Under the pieces are notes generated by a model. The model had not been told where the DNA came from, searched no databases, and was given only the letters and a program-made list of their open reading frames with translations. From Erythrobacter ramosus (GTDB lineage: Bacteria; Pseudomonadota; Alphaproteobacteria; Sphingomonadales; Sphingomonadaceae), in assembly GCF_009828055.1 (NCBI RefSeq), contig NZ_WTYB01000002.1, positions 310,001-374,000 of the forward strand: a stretch of DNA of 64,000 nucleotides, written 5' to 3'. Of the stretch, positions 8,967 to 17,267 are shown piece by piece. Numbering within the stretch: the stretch's first letter is position 1; each line of letters opens with the position of its first letter. Position numbers and translations under genes: made by a program.

Positions 8967-10606
8967 ACCCGTCGGCGCTTGACGCGCTGTTCGCCGGGCA
9001 GGATTTTGCCGCCGCACCGGGCTGTGTCGCCGCGCTGCTAGATGGCGATGTTGTGGCGTGGCAGGGGTGTTTCGGCCTCGCCCGGCTCGACACCACTGCA
9101 CCGCTGACACCTGCGACACGGATGCGCATTGCTTCGATCACCAAGCCGATGGTCGCGCTTACGCTCGCCGCGCTGGAGGACGACGGGAAGCTGGCGCTCA
9201 CCGATCCCCTCTCCCACCATGTGCCGGAACACCGCTTCGAGGCGGACCCAACGCTGGCGCAGCTGCTGGCTATGACAAGCGGCATTCCCGAGACCTACCC
9301 GCTGGTGTGGCTGGCGCTGGGGGATGCGGCGAGGCTGGCCGAGCATTCGCAGGCTTTGCTGGCGCTGCTGTTGGCTCAGCGTCAGCTGAACTTCCTTCCC
9401 GGTGAGCGAACGCTTTACGCCAATGCCAACACCGTGCTGCTCCATCTTGTGACAGAGCGGGCGACGGGCGAACCGCTGGCGCGCTTGATGCAGCGGCACG
9501 TCTTCGATCCGGCGGGGATGGCGAGCGCGGTGCTGGATGATGGCCTCGCGCACCGCCTGCCTGAAACGGCGATCGGCTATGCCCGATCGGGGGAGGGGTT
9601 TGTCCCCGTTGATCCCGTATCGGTAGAGGCAGCACCCGGCGGGGTGATCGCTTCGCTTGCCGACATGATTGCTTGGCACCGCTGGCTGCGTGGCAATCCG
9701 CATGGGTGGCGCACCCGGCTGGCGGCTGTGGTGCCGCATAATGACGGCTCATTGAGCGGTTATGCGCATGGCTTTGTGCACCAGTTGCTGAGTGGTACGC
9801 GGGTTATTGGCCATGCCGGCGGGCATTCGGGCTGGGCAAGCGACTATCTGTTTGCCTCGGAAGAGGATGTGGCCGTGATCATCCTCGCCAACCGGACCGA
9901 TGCCAATGTCTACGAGCGTGCGCGCGAAATGCTGGTGACCGCGCTCGGCTTGCCGCCCGATCCGGGCGCTACGCCAGCATTGCTCGGTGCAGCCCCTAAG
10001 CCGCTGTGGGAGGCGACCTATGCCAGTGTGGAGACGATTGCCTCGCTGAGCGTCAAGGGCGGCCCCGGAGAGATCGCGGTGGACGGACGGCGGATGCCTC
10101 GCGGGAAAGATGGCGTGTTCCGCCGCACGCTTGGCGTCGAACCATTCGTGATCGAAGCCCCCAACACCGCCACGCCCCCGGCTGAATTGACGCGGTACGA
10201 GGGCAATCACGCGGTGACCTACCGCCGGGTGGACGATGCGGCTGCGCTGCCTGCCGAGGCCATTGTCGGAACCTATGCCTGCGCCACCTTGCCGCATCCG
10301 GTGACGATCAAAGCGGACAACAGCGGCGTGATGCGGGTGTCCACCGGCCCCGTTTGGCCGGGCGGGGAAGTTTGGCCGCTGGTGCCGGTTAGCGGCGCAC
10401 TGTTCCGTTGCACGACGCCGGACGGCGCGCCCAGCGAAGTGCATCTGCGCTTCGAGTTAGGCACAGACGGCGCGGTGAGCCGTGTCTCCTTCAGCTTCCT
10501 GCGCTTGCTTCGGATCACGCTTGATCGGATTGAACCCGCCGCTGCTGAACAATGGCGTGAGCTGGGACTGGCGGCACCGACGTTGCTCACCGGAGACGCG
10601 CCATGA
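8963..10606 (+). CDS. Cytosolic serine hydrolase, beta-lactamase/D-aminopeptidase-like
   Basis: 547 residues from a GTG at 8963 that overlaps the preceding stop (GTGA); the longer open frame runs through the ATPase gene and is rejected. Motifs of the serine beta-lactamase fold: S58-I-T-K61, YAN near residue 153, and HAGGHSGW near residue 284. About 200 extra residues follow the catalytic domain, as in two-domain D-aminopeptidases and D-esterases of this family. No signal peptide is visible, so unlike the Tat-exported paralogue at 1348 it should work in the cytoplasm on imported peptides. The exact substrate is unknown. Confidence 0.85.
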   Translation: MNPSALDALFAGQDFAAAPGCVAALLDGDVVAWQGCFGLARLDTTAPLTPATRMRIASITKPMVALTLAALEDDGKLALTDPLSHHVPEHRFEADPTLAQLLAMTSGIPETYPLVWLALGDAARLAEHSQALLALLLAQRQLNFLPGERTLYANANTVLLHLVTERATGEPLARLMQRHVFDPAGMASAVLDDGLAHRLPETAIGYARSGEGFVPVDPVSVEAAPGGVIASLADMIAWHRWLRGNPHGWRTRLAAVVPHNDGSLSGYAHGFVHQLLSGTRVIGHAGGHSGWASDYLFASEEDVAVIILANRTDANVYERAREMLVTALGLPPDPGATPALLGAAPKPLWEATYASVETIASLSVKGGPGEIAVDGRRMPRGKDGVFRRTLGVEPFVIEAPNTATPPAELTRYEGNHAVTYRRVDDAAALPAEAIVGTYACATLPHPVTIKADNSGVMRVSTGPVWPGGEVWPLVPVSGALFRCTTPDGAPSEVHLRFELGTDGAVSRVSFSFLRLLRITLDRIEPAAAEQWRELGLAAPTLLTGDAP

Positions 10607-12159
10607 TCACCCGCACGCTCGCAATTGCCGCGATGCTTTTGGCGCTCGTCGGCTGCATTCCCGAGCCCGATGTCGAGGACCGCGCACGCACCGTGGTCGT
10701 CGCCACCGCCTTCCCGCCGCAGTCGCTCGATCCGGCACAAGGCGCCACCGGCGCTGGCCTTCCGATGATCGATCAGCTTTACGAGCAGCTCCTGCGGTTT
10801 CGTACTGGCACGAGCCAGCCCGAGATCGAGGGCGAACTCGCGGAGAGCTGGCAGATTTCGGCTGACGGCTTGCGGATCGATTTCGTGCTGAAAGACGGCC
10901 GCGTCTTCGCCGATGGCACCCCGGTCACCGCCGCAGACGTGGTCTGGTCGCTCGACCGGGTCAAGCGGCTGGGACTGGGCTCGGCCTATTTCCTCGAATG
11001 GCTGGAGCGCGCCGAGGTGACGGGGGAGCGCACATTGACCCTCTTACTCAAACGGCCCCACGCGCTGGCGCTGCAATTGCTTGCCCATCCGGCGACCTCG
11101 GTGATCAACCGCAGGGCGGCGCTCGCCGGGGCGGGCGATGCCGATGCCGATGCCCGCCTCTGGCTATCGTCGCGTAGCGCAGGCTCCGGTCCTTATATGC
11201 TCACCGAACTGCGCACGGGTGAGAGCGTGACGCTCGCGGCCAACCCCCGCGCCGCCGCGCCGCCGCGCCAGTTCACCCGCGCGCGCTTTGTCGCGCTGCC
11301 CGATGAAGGCGTGCGCCGCCTGCTGCTCGAACGCGGCGATATTGACCTTACCGTGGCGGTCCCGGCGGCCTTTACCGAGCGCTATCGCGGGCTGGAGCGC
11401 GTCGCAGTTACCAGCATTGCGGGCGGACCGTCGCAGTCCTTCCTCACGCTCAACACCCGCAAAGGGCCGCTGGCGAATGTTCATCTGCGCCGCGCGATTG
11501 CCCATGCGCTGGATTACGAGGCGCTGCGGGTGCAGGTGCTTAAGGGCAATGCGGTGCAGATTGCGGGCTATATCCCGCCTGGCTCAACCGGCTACGATCC
11601 CGCCGAACCGCCCCCGCAACGCGAACTTGCTGCCGCCCGCCGCGAGCTGGAAGCGGCGGGATACAAGGGCGAACCGGTGCGGCTGATGGTGTCGATGCTC
11701 GGGCCGGTGGCGGAATTCATCCAGTCCAACCTCGCCGGGGCCGGGATCAACGTGGTGATCGAACGCCGCCAGCCCGGCGCGATGGTGGCGCTGGCGCAGG
11801 CGGGTGAGTTCGATCTGATCTACGATGCCTGGACGCTGGACTCGCCTGAAGCGACCGCGATGCTGGAGGCGCTGCTATCGGGCCGCGCGCGGGCAAATGG
11901 CACCAATGTGTCGGGCTATGCCGACCCTGCGGTTGATCGCTGGCTGCTGGAGGCGGCGGCCACCCCCTCCGCTGAGGCGCGCGCGGCGATCTTGCGGCAG
12001 ATCGATGCCAAGCTACGCGCCGATCGCCCTCTGGTGATGATCTTTGGCGCGAACCCGATCATCGCTTACCGCGCCGACCTTAGCGGTGTGATCATCGACC
12101 CCTATCAGAGCTTCGCTCTGCCGCTGGCGGGTCTGACCCGAAAGGAACCCGCCCGATGA
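10603..12159 (+). CDS. Peptide-binding lipoprotein of the ABC transporter (SBP family 5)
   Basis: 518 residues. A lipoprotein signal peptide ends in LVGC with the acylated Cys at residue 18. The mature part follows the family-5 solute-binding pattern: PQSLDPAQGATGAG..IDQLYEQLL near the start, then LAESWQISADGLRIDFVL and DGTPVTAADVVWSL. It captures peptides in the periplasm for the DppBCDF-like complex. Position within the operon and overlapping starts and stops on both sides support one transport unit. The binding protein sits late in the operon rather than first. Confidence 0.9.
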   Translation: MITRTLAIAAMLLALVGCIPEPDVEDRARTVVVATAFPPQSLDPAQGATGAGLPMIDQLYEQLLRFRTGTSQPEIEGELAESWQISADGLRIDFVLKDGRVFADGTPVTAADVVWSLDRVKRLGLGSAYFLEWLERAEVTGERTLTLLLKRPHALALQLLAHPATSVINRRAALAGAGDADADARLWLSSRSAGSGPYMLTELRTGESVTLAANPRAAAPPRQFTRARFVALPDEGVRRLLLERGDIDLTVAVPAAFTERYRGLERVAVTSIAGGPSQSFLTLNTRKGPLANVHLRRAIAHALDYEALRVQVLKGNAVQIAGYIPPGSTGYDPAEPPPQRELAAARRELEAAGYKGEPVRLMVSMLGPVAEFIQSNLAGAGINVVIERRQPGAMVALAQAGEFDLIYDAWTLDSPEATAMLEALLSGRARANGTNVSGYADPAVDRWLLEAAATPSAEARAAILRQIDAKLRADRPLVMIFGANPIIAYRADLSGVIIDPYQSFALPLAGLTRKEPAR

Positions 12160-13124
12160 GATGGCCATTGAGGCAGGACACTGTCTTCTTCCCCCCTGTG
12201 GCGAACCCGCGCGCTTGCGGCCATCTCGATTGCGGAGACGGGCATCAGGTGTGGTGGGAGCTGACAGGCAACCCGGCTGGCGTACCGGTGGTGGTGGTGC
12301 ATGGCGGGCCGGGCGGGTCAATCCGGCCCTATTACCGGCGTCTGATCGATCCGGACCGCCAGCAAGGTGTGTTCTTCGACCAGCGGGGCTGCGGGAAGTC
12401 GCTGCCCGCAGGCGCGCTCGATCATAACACCACGCCCGATCTGGTCGCCGATATGGAGCGGCTGCGCGACCATCTGGGGTTCGAGCGCTGGATCGTGCTG
12501 GGCGGATCGTGGGGCTCGACCCTCGCGCTCACTTACGCCGAGGCGCATCCAGAGCGGGTTGCGGGGCTGGTGGTTAGCGGGGTCTATCTGGCGCGGGCAT
12601 TTGACGTGTGGTGGTGGTGGCAGGGTGGGGGCCATGTCTTTCCCGAGGTCTTCGCTGCGCGCGACGCATGGCTGCCCGCAGCCGAGCGCGGCGATCCGCG
12701 CAGCGCTTTCGTACACCGCATCCTCGATCCCGATCCCGCGATCCACCGTCCGGCGGCGCACATCCTTGGCATGGCAGAAAGCCAGACGCTCGACCTGTGG
12801 CCCGCCGCGCCCGGGGACGACCCGTGTGGAATCACCGATGCCGCCGTGCAATCTGCCCGGATTTTCGCGCATTTCGAGGCGCATGACTACTTCTTCGCGC
12901 CCGATCAACTGTTACGCGATGCGAGGCGGCTGGCGGGTATCCCCGGGGCGATTATCGCCGGACGGTCCGACATGTGCACGCCGCCACAAAGCGCGTGGGA
13001 TCTGGCGCAGGTGTGGACCGATGCGCGCCTGCACATCGTCCCCGCCGCCGGGCATCGCTGGAATGACGAACAGCTGTGCCGCCCGATCATTGCCGAGCTG
13101 GCGCGGCTAGCCGGGGCGGGTTGA
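12156..13124 (+). CDS. pip: Prolyl aminopeptidase (proline iminopeptidase)
   Basis: 322 residues, alpha/beta hydrolase. It has the oxyanion segment HGGPGG (49-54), the family signature DQRGCGKS (75-82), nucleophile S118 in GGSWGS, a C-terminal acid Asp in GRSDMCTPP and His in AAGHRWND. It removes N-terminal proline from peptides in the cytoplasm. It ends the transporter operon with a 4-bp overlap to the binding protein, which suggests that proline-containing peptides are among the cargo. Length is normal for the family. Confidence 0.9.
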   Translation: MRWPLRQDTVFFPPVANPRACGHLDCGDGHQVWWELTGNPAGVPVVVVHGGPGGSIRPYYRRLIDPDRQQGVFFDQRGCGKSLPAGALDHNTTPDLVADMERLRDHLGFERWIVLGGSWGSTLALTYAEAHPERVAGLVVSGVYLARAFDVWWWWQGGGHVFPEVFAARDAWLPAAERGDPRSAFVHRILDPDPAIHRPAAHILGMAESQTLDLWPAAPGDDPCGITDAAVQSARIFAHFEAHDYFFAPDQLLRDARRLAGIPGAIIAGRSDMCTPPQSAWDLAQVWTDARLHIVPAAGHRWNDEQLCRPIIAELARLAGAG

Positions 13125-13137
13125 ACGCCCGCCCCGG
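13111..13137. terminator. Perfect 10-bp GC hairpin between convergent pip and receptor genes
   Basis: CCGGGGCGGG at 13111-13120 and CCCGCCCCGG at 13128-13137 are exact inverted copies around a 7-base loop that contains the pip stop codon (13122-13124). It lies in the only gap between the convergent pip and TonB-receptor genes. There is no T-tract, so intrinsic termination is uncertain; it may be a bidirectional pause or 3'-end stabiliser. Confidence 0.45.
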
Positions 13138-13148
13138 CCCGCGACCCG

Positions 13149-15326
13149 TTAGAAGTTTACGCGCGTCGATACGCCATAGGTCGTCCCGGGCGCCTGCGTG
13201 ACGCCCGAAGTGCCGTTGCGGTTGCCGCCGAACGCAATATCGAAGCGGTCGTTTCCGGCGTTCTGGACGAAGGCGAGCACATCGAACTTCCCGAAATCGA
13301 GCCCTGCCGACAAGTTTAGCAGATCGATGTCGCCAGTGCGGAAGGCATTGGCCACGTCCTGGAACCCGCCCGAGCGGCTCGCATAGGCAGCGTTGGCAAT
13401 CACATCGATCCGGTCCGACAGCGGGCGGCGCACTTCGGCATTGAGCGAGAAGCTCCACCGCCGTGTCGCGGGCAATTGCAACCCGTCGAGCGGCGTGACT
13501 GTTGCCAGTCCCGCGATGAAGGTGCCGCTGGTGAATTCGGGGTCCATCCAACCAATCGTGCCGCCCAGCGTTACGCCCTCAATCGGCGTGACCGAGCCCT
13601 CCAGCTCAATCCCCAGGGTTTCGGCCTTGCCGGCGTTGGCAAGGAAGCCTTGCAGGCCCGGTGCGGCGGTGAAATCGAAGAACGGGACCAGGACATCGTC
13701 TTGCGTCAGCAGATAGGCCGACACTCCGATGAGCGCCTTGCCGTCCATGAGTGTGGTCTTGGCCCCGAGCTCGTAATTGACTGAGGTTTCCTGCCCGTAT
13801 TCAAGGTTCGCGGCATTGGCGACGTTGAAGTTGAAGCCCCCAGCGCGGAAGCCTGTCTGGATCTTGGCATAGATATTCGCATCGCCCGGTGTCCATGACA
13901 GCGTCACGCCCGGCGTGAAGCGGCTGAACCCGCGCGACAGGTTGGCGGTTTGTGGCACCAGCCCGAATCCGGCGAGCGCCGGCGTGGGGTTGAAGGCGAA
14001 GTTCACCCGCTTGGTGTCGTCGGTGTAGCGCGCGCTCGCGATCACACTGACGTCATCCGCGAGGTCGACATCGGCTTCGAGGAACGCGGCCCAGGATTCC
14101 AGCGACTGGTCATTGGCGATCCCGAGCACGAAGGGCACCGTCCCGCCGCCCAGGAAGGTGCGGATGCTGACGAGATCGGTGGCGATGTCGCCGGTCGCGC
14201 TCTCATCGAGATAGGTGACGCCCGCCAGCACCGACAGCCCGCCCCATTGCGGCGAAAGCCAACGCAATTCGCCAAAGCGGCTTTCGACCCGGTTGAAGCG
14301 GGTTGTGACCTGCTGGCCGAGATTGCCGGTGGCCAGATCGGGGATGATGTTGTCCGAAAGGTCGGTGTCCTCGGTCCCACGCAGCTTGTAATCGCGACCC
14401 CCGGCAATCAGCGTGAACGTGCCCGCGCTGTCGCTGTCGTAGGCGAGTTCGGCGGCGAGGCGATCGACGTTGTAGCTGTTGCGCGGCTGCGTATCGCGGC
14501 GGATTGTCCGACGGGTCTCGCCCGCATCGCGGAAGAACAGCGCCGTGCCGGGCGTGTCGGCATCGGTGTGCTCGTAGATCAGGGTTGCGCTGAACCCGCT
14601 GCCCGGATCGAACTTGGCGACGACGCGGCCACTGATCGAATCCTGCTTGTCGATGAATTCATCGGTGACGGTATTGAGATACTCGCCCTTGTTCTGATCG
14701 ATATAAAGGCCCGAGACGCGTACGCCGAAGCTGTCGCCGACGGGCAGGTTCGCCATCGCCTCGACCTCGCTACGGTCATAGCGCGCGACGGTGCTGCGGA
14801 TCATCCCGGAAAGCTCGTCGGTCGGTCGCTTGGAAATTACATTCACCGCGCCGCCCACGGCATTGCGCCCGTACAGAGCGCCTTGCGGGCCGCGCAGCAC
14901 TTCGACTCGTTCGAGGTCGTAGAACTGGGTGGGGAAGCTGATGAACCCGCTCGAATAAACCTCGTCGACATACATCGCGACGCCCGGTTCGGCGAACAGT
15001 GTCGGCGTGCCGACTCCGCGGATCGAGATGTCTCGCGCTGTCCCGGCGTTATTCTCGACCAGGAAGGCGCCAGGCACTTGCAACAGCAGATCGCGCGGTT
15101 CCTGCAGGCGGGCATCGGTGATCGTGGTGGGCGAAAGCGCAGTGATAGGCCCGGGCACATCCACGAGCCGCTCTTCCCGCTTGCGAGCGGTGACGATGAT
15201 TTCGCCGGTCGTGGCGCGAGTATCGGCGTCCGCGGCTGCTGCGGCCTCATCCTGTGCGGCGACGACCGCCGGGCTGGCCGCGAGAAATACCGCTGCTGCA
15301 CTCGACATCAATGCTGATCTGGTCAC
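13149..15326 (-). CDS. TonB-dependent outer-membrane receptor
   Basis: 725 residues from a GTG at 15326 with a strong GGGAGGG upstream; an ATG at 15305 is possible but has no such site. Signal peptide (about residues 1-24, ending VVAAQ), then a TonB-box-like EIIVTARKRE (about 42-51), a plug domain with YGRNAVGGAVNVISKRPTDEL, and a 22-strand-type barrel ending in an aromatic C-terminus (TRVNF). It should move the pathway's substrate across the outer membrane. It is convergent with the ABC operon, and its promoter carries the same operator. The best matching class is the general sphingomonad receptor family; the substrate is not readable. Confidence 0.92.
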   Translation of the reverse strand: MTRSALMSSAAAVFLAASPAVVAAQDEAAAAADADTRATTGEIIVTARKREERLVDVPGPITALSPTTITDARLQEPRDLLLQVPGAFLVENNAGTARDISIRGVGTPTLFAEPGVAMYVDEVYSSGFISFPTQFYDLERVEVLRGPQGALYGRNAVGGAVNVISKRPTDELSGMIRSTVARYDRSEVEAMANLPVGDSFGVRVSGLYIDQNKGEYLNTVTDEFIDKQDSISGRVVAKFDPGSGFSATLIYEHTDADTPGTALFFRDAGETRRTIRRDTQPRNSYNVDRLAAELAYDSDSAGTFTLIAGGRDYKLRGTEDTDLSDNIIPDLATGNLGQQVTTRFNRVESRFGELRWLSPQWGGLSVLAGVTYLDESATGDIATDLVSIRTFLGGGTVPFVLGIANDQSLESWAAFLEADVDLADDVSVIASARYTDDTKRVNFAFNPTPALAGFGLVPQTANLSRGFSRFTPGVTLSWTPGDANIYAKIQTGFRAGGFNFNVANAANLEYGQETSVNYELGAKTTLMDGKALIGVSAYLLTQDDVLVPFFDFTAAPGLQGFLANAGKAETLGIELEGSVTPIEGVTLGGTIGWMDPEFTSGTFIAGLATVTPLDGLQLPATRRWSFSLNAEVRRPLSDRIDVIANAAYASRSGGFQDVANAFRTGDIDLLNLSAGLDFGKFDVLAFVQNAGNDRFDIAFGGNRNGTSGVTQAPGTTYGVSTRVNF

Positions 15327-15776
15327 GTGACCCTCCCTATAGCAGCAGCGCGTCCCGTGGCTGCGACAATAACATAATCAGATTATTTTTTGAGTTTTGT
15401 CAATTGGCGTCTGCAAGTCAGGCGGCCGAGGGAGATTTTCGGGTGAAAGCTGGCTGCACAGGGGTCGTGGCGGCGGCCTCGTTCCGTCGGGTTTGCAGCA
15501 AGGTTGCGGATGTTGCGCGACGGGCATCTCACCGTTGGCGATGCGCCATATATTTTTACACATAGAGCAATATTGCATGATCACCACTGATCAGGCCTGT
15601 TGATCTGGGCCATGATACTCTAGGGGCCGAGCCGTGAGCATTTGATCTGCGTATCTTCGTGGCGCGGATACGACCGGTTGCCATCAGGCGCCGAAGACAC
15701 CGCCACCGCCGGGGTTTTCCCGTAGTCATTCAATTTGGCCGTGCTGCGATTGGCATACCGGCAGGAGAAAATACCG
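15327..15776. other. 450-bp intergenic region
   Basis: This gap holds the receptor promoter/operator at its left end and the ribosome site AGGAG (15763-15767) of the DUF6481 gene at its right end. Between about 15410 and 15740 only short overlapping open frames are present (for example 15397-15603 on plus, 15378-15587 on minus). None has a ribosome site or recognisable protein, and I see no RNA gene. The first 90 bases are noticeably AT-richer than the surroundings. Confidence 0.6.
15373..15403 (-). promoter_or_regulatory. Promoter and operator of the TonB-dependent receptor gene
   Basis: A perfect -35 hexamer TTGACA lies on the minus strand at 15403-15398. Seventeen bases further is TGATTA (15380-15375), a possible -10. 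The operator palindrome ATAATC-A-GATTAT occupies 15374-15386, overlapping the spacer and -10. The match to 3666-3682 is 15 of 17 bases. The receptor start is 48 bp downstream. This ties the receptor to the TetR regulon. Confidence 0.7.
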
Positions 15777-16106
15777 ATGAGAGGTTTTAAAGAGCCGAGC
15801 TTTCAGGACAGAGCTGCGGCCTCTTCCCGGGCGAAGGACAAGGCTCTGGAAAAGATGAAGGCCGCGCCCCAACCGGACGCTGCCGAATTGGCCGAACGGC
15901 TTGAACGCCGCGCAAAGCGTGAAGCGCTTGCCGCTGAAAAGAGCGAGAAAGCCCGGCAATTGCGCGAGGAAAAGCAGCGTCTGCTCGAGGAGAAGCGCGC
16001 CGAAGCGCTGCGGAAAAGCGAAAAGGCCGACGCTCCCAAGAAGACCGAGGCCGAGCAGAAGGCGGCGCGCGATGCGCGTTATGCCGCCCGCAAAAGCCGC
16101 AAGTGA
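15777..16106 (+). CDS. DUF6481-type charged coiled-coil protein
   Basis: 109 residues from the ATG at 15777, with AGGAG nine bases upstream. Almost the whole protein after FKEPSFQDRAA is a charged Ala/Glu/Lys/Arg helix (AAEKSEKARQLREEKQRLLEEKRAEALRK), so a long coiled coil or nucleic-acid-binding helix is likely. I recognise it as the small protein often labelled DUF6481 in sphingomonads; its function is unknown. The stop is directly followed by the ATG of roxA, so the two genes are probably co-transcribed. Confidence 0.75.
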   Translation: MRGFKEPSFQDRAAASSRAKDKALEKMKAAPQPDAAELAERLERRAKREALAAEKSEKARQLREEKQRLLEEKRAEALRKSEKADAPKKTEAEQKAARDARYAARKSRK

Positions 16107-17252
16107 ATGCAGCTGAGCAATTTCGATGTCACCGCCTTCCTGAAGGATTACTGGCAACAAAAGCCGCTGCTGATCCGTTCGGCATGGGACTGCTGGACCA
16201 ATCCGGTCGACCCTGACGAGCTAGCGGGCCTTGCCTGCGAGCCGCTGGTCGAATCGCGCATCATCACGCGCCGGGATCACGCGTGGGAGCTGGAACATGG
16301 TCCGGTGCCCGAAAGCCGCTTCGCCAAAGCGGGCCGCGATCCGTGGACGCTGCTGGTGCAATCGGTCGATCACCATCTGCCGAGCGTTGCCGCCTTGCTG
16401 GACCCGTTTCGCTTCGTGCCCAATTGGCGGATCGACGACGTAATGGTAAGCTATGCCGTCGATGGAGGCGGAGTGGGCGCGCATTTCGATCACTATGACG
16501 TGTTTCTGGTGCAGGGCCTCGGCCGCCGCCGCTGGGAAGTTGGCGCGCTGTGCGATGACGATACCGAGCTGTTGGCGCATGACGGTTTGCGTCTGCTCGC
16601 AGATTTCCAGGCGACCGAGGAATGGATCCTCGAACCCGGCGACATGCTTTACGTCCCGCCGCGCGTAGCCCATCGCGGCGTAGCGATCGGGGACGATTGC
16701 ATGACCTATTCAATCGGCTTTCGCGCCCCATCGCGTGCGGAACTGATCGAGGCCTGGGCCGATGACATGATTCCCGATCTGTCGGACAGTGATCGCTATG
16801 CCGATCCGCACCTGTTGCAGCAGGACAATCCGGGTGAAATCAGTGCGGAGGCGCTTGCGCAGTTGCAGGCCATGATTGCCGAGACCCTGCTCGACAAGAC
16901 CCGGTTTGCCCGGTGGTTCGGTCAATACAACACCACCCCCAAAAACCCAGAGATCGACTGGCGTCCGGAACACGCTGAAGACGCGGATGACGTTCAGCAG
17001 CGGCTGGCCGCCGGCATGACGCTGGTGCGCAATCCCGCCAGCCGGTTCTCGCTGATCCGCGAGACGGACACATCGCTTCTGCTGTTTGTGGACGGTCTCT
17101 GCATTGCGTGCAGTGATGACACGGCTCGGTTTGCCGAACGGGTTTGCGCCGAAACCGAGCTTGCAGTGCCTTCAAACAGCGCGCCCGCAACGCTGGAGGT
17201 GATCGCGCTGCTAGTCAACGCGGGCAGCCTCGCCTTCGAAGCCGAGGATTGA
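16107..17252 (+). CDS. roxA: JmjC/cupin 2-oxoglutarate oxygenase, ribosomal protein uL16 arginine hydroxylase (RoxA/YcfD-like)
   Basis: 381 residues. The N-terminal cupin carries the Fe(II) ligands H126 and D128 in the RoxA-typical segment GAHFDHYDVFLVQ, and H189 in PPRVAHRGVA. The C-terminal part has the dimer and winged-helix regions of bacterial ribosomal oxygenases. E. coli YcfD hydroxylates an arginine of L16 with O2 and 2-oxoglutarate. The start ATG abuts the DUF6481 stop. It is convergent with rluE, 15 bp away. The specific substrate residue here is inferred from the family. Confidence 0.85.
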   Translation: MQLSNFDVTAFLKDYWQQKPLLIRSAWDCWTNPVDPDELAGLACEPLVESRIITRRDHAWELEHGPVPESRFAKAGRDPWTLLVQSVDHHLPSVAALLDPFRFVPNWRIDDVMVSYAVDGGGVGAHFDHYDVFLVQGLGRRRWEVGALCDDDTELLAHDGLRLLADFQATEEWILEPGDMLYVPPRVAHRGVAIGDDCMTYSIGFRAPSRAELIEAWADDMIPDLSDSDRYADPHLLQQDNPGEISAEALAQLQAMIAETLLDKTRFARWFGQYNTTPKNPEIDWRPEHAEDADDVQQRLAAGMTLVRNPASRFSLIRETDTSLLLFVDGLCIACSDDTARFAERVCAETELAVPSNSAPATLEVIALLVNAGSLAFEAED

Positions 17253-17267
17253 CGCCCGCGCGGCTGA

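Noticed and set aside
13950..15317. 455-codon plus-strand frame opposite the TonB receptor
   Set aside because: Shadow of the receptor gene; the receptor has a signal peptide, plug and barrel signatures.
15397..15603. Short open frames in the receptor/DUF6481 gap
   Set aside because: Overlapping frames on both strands, without ribosome sites or recognisable products.
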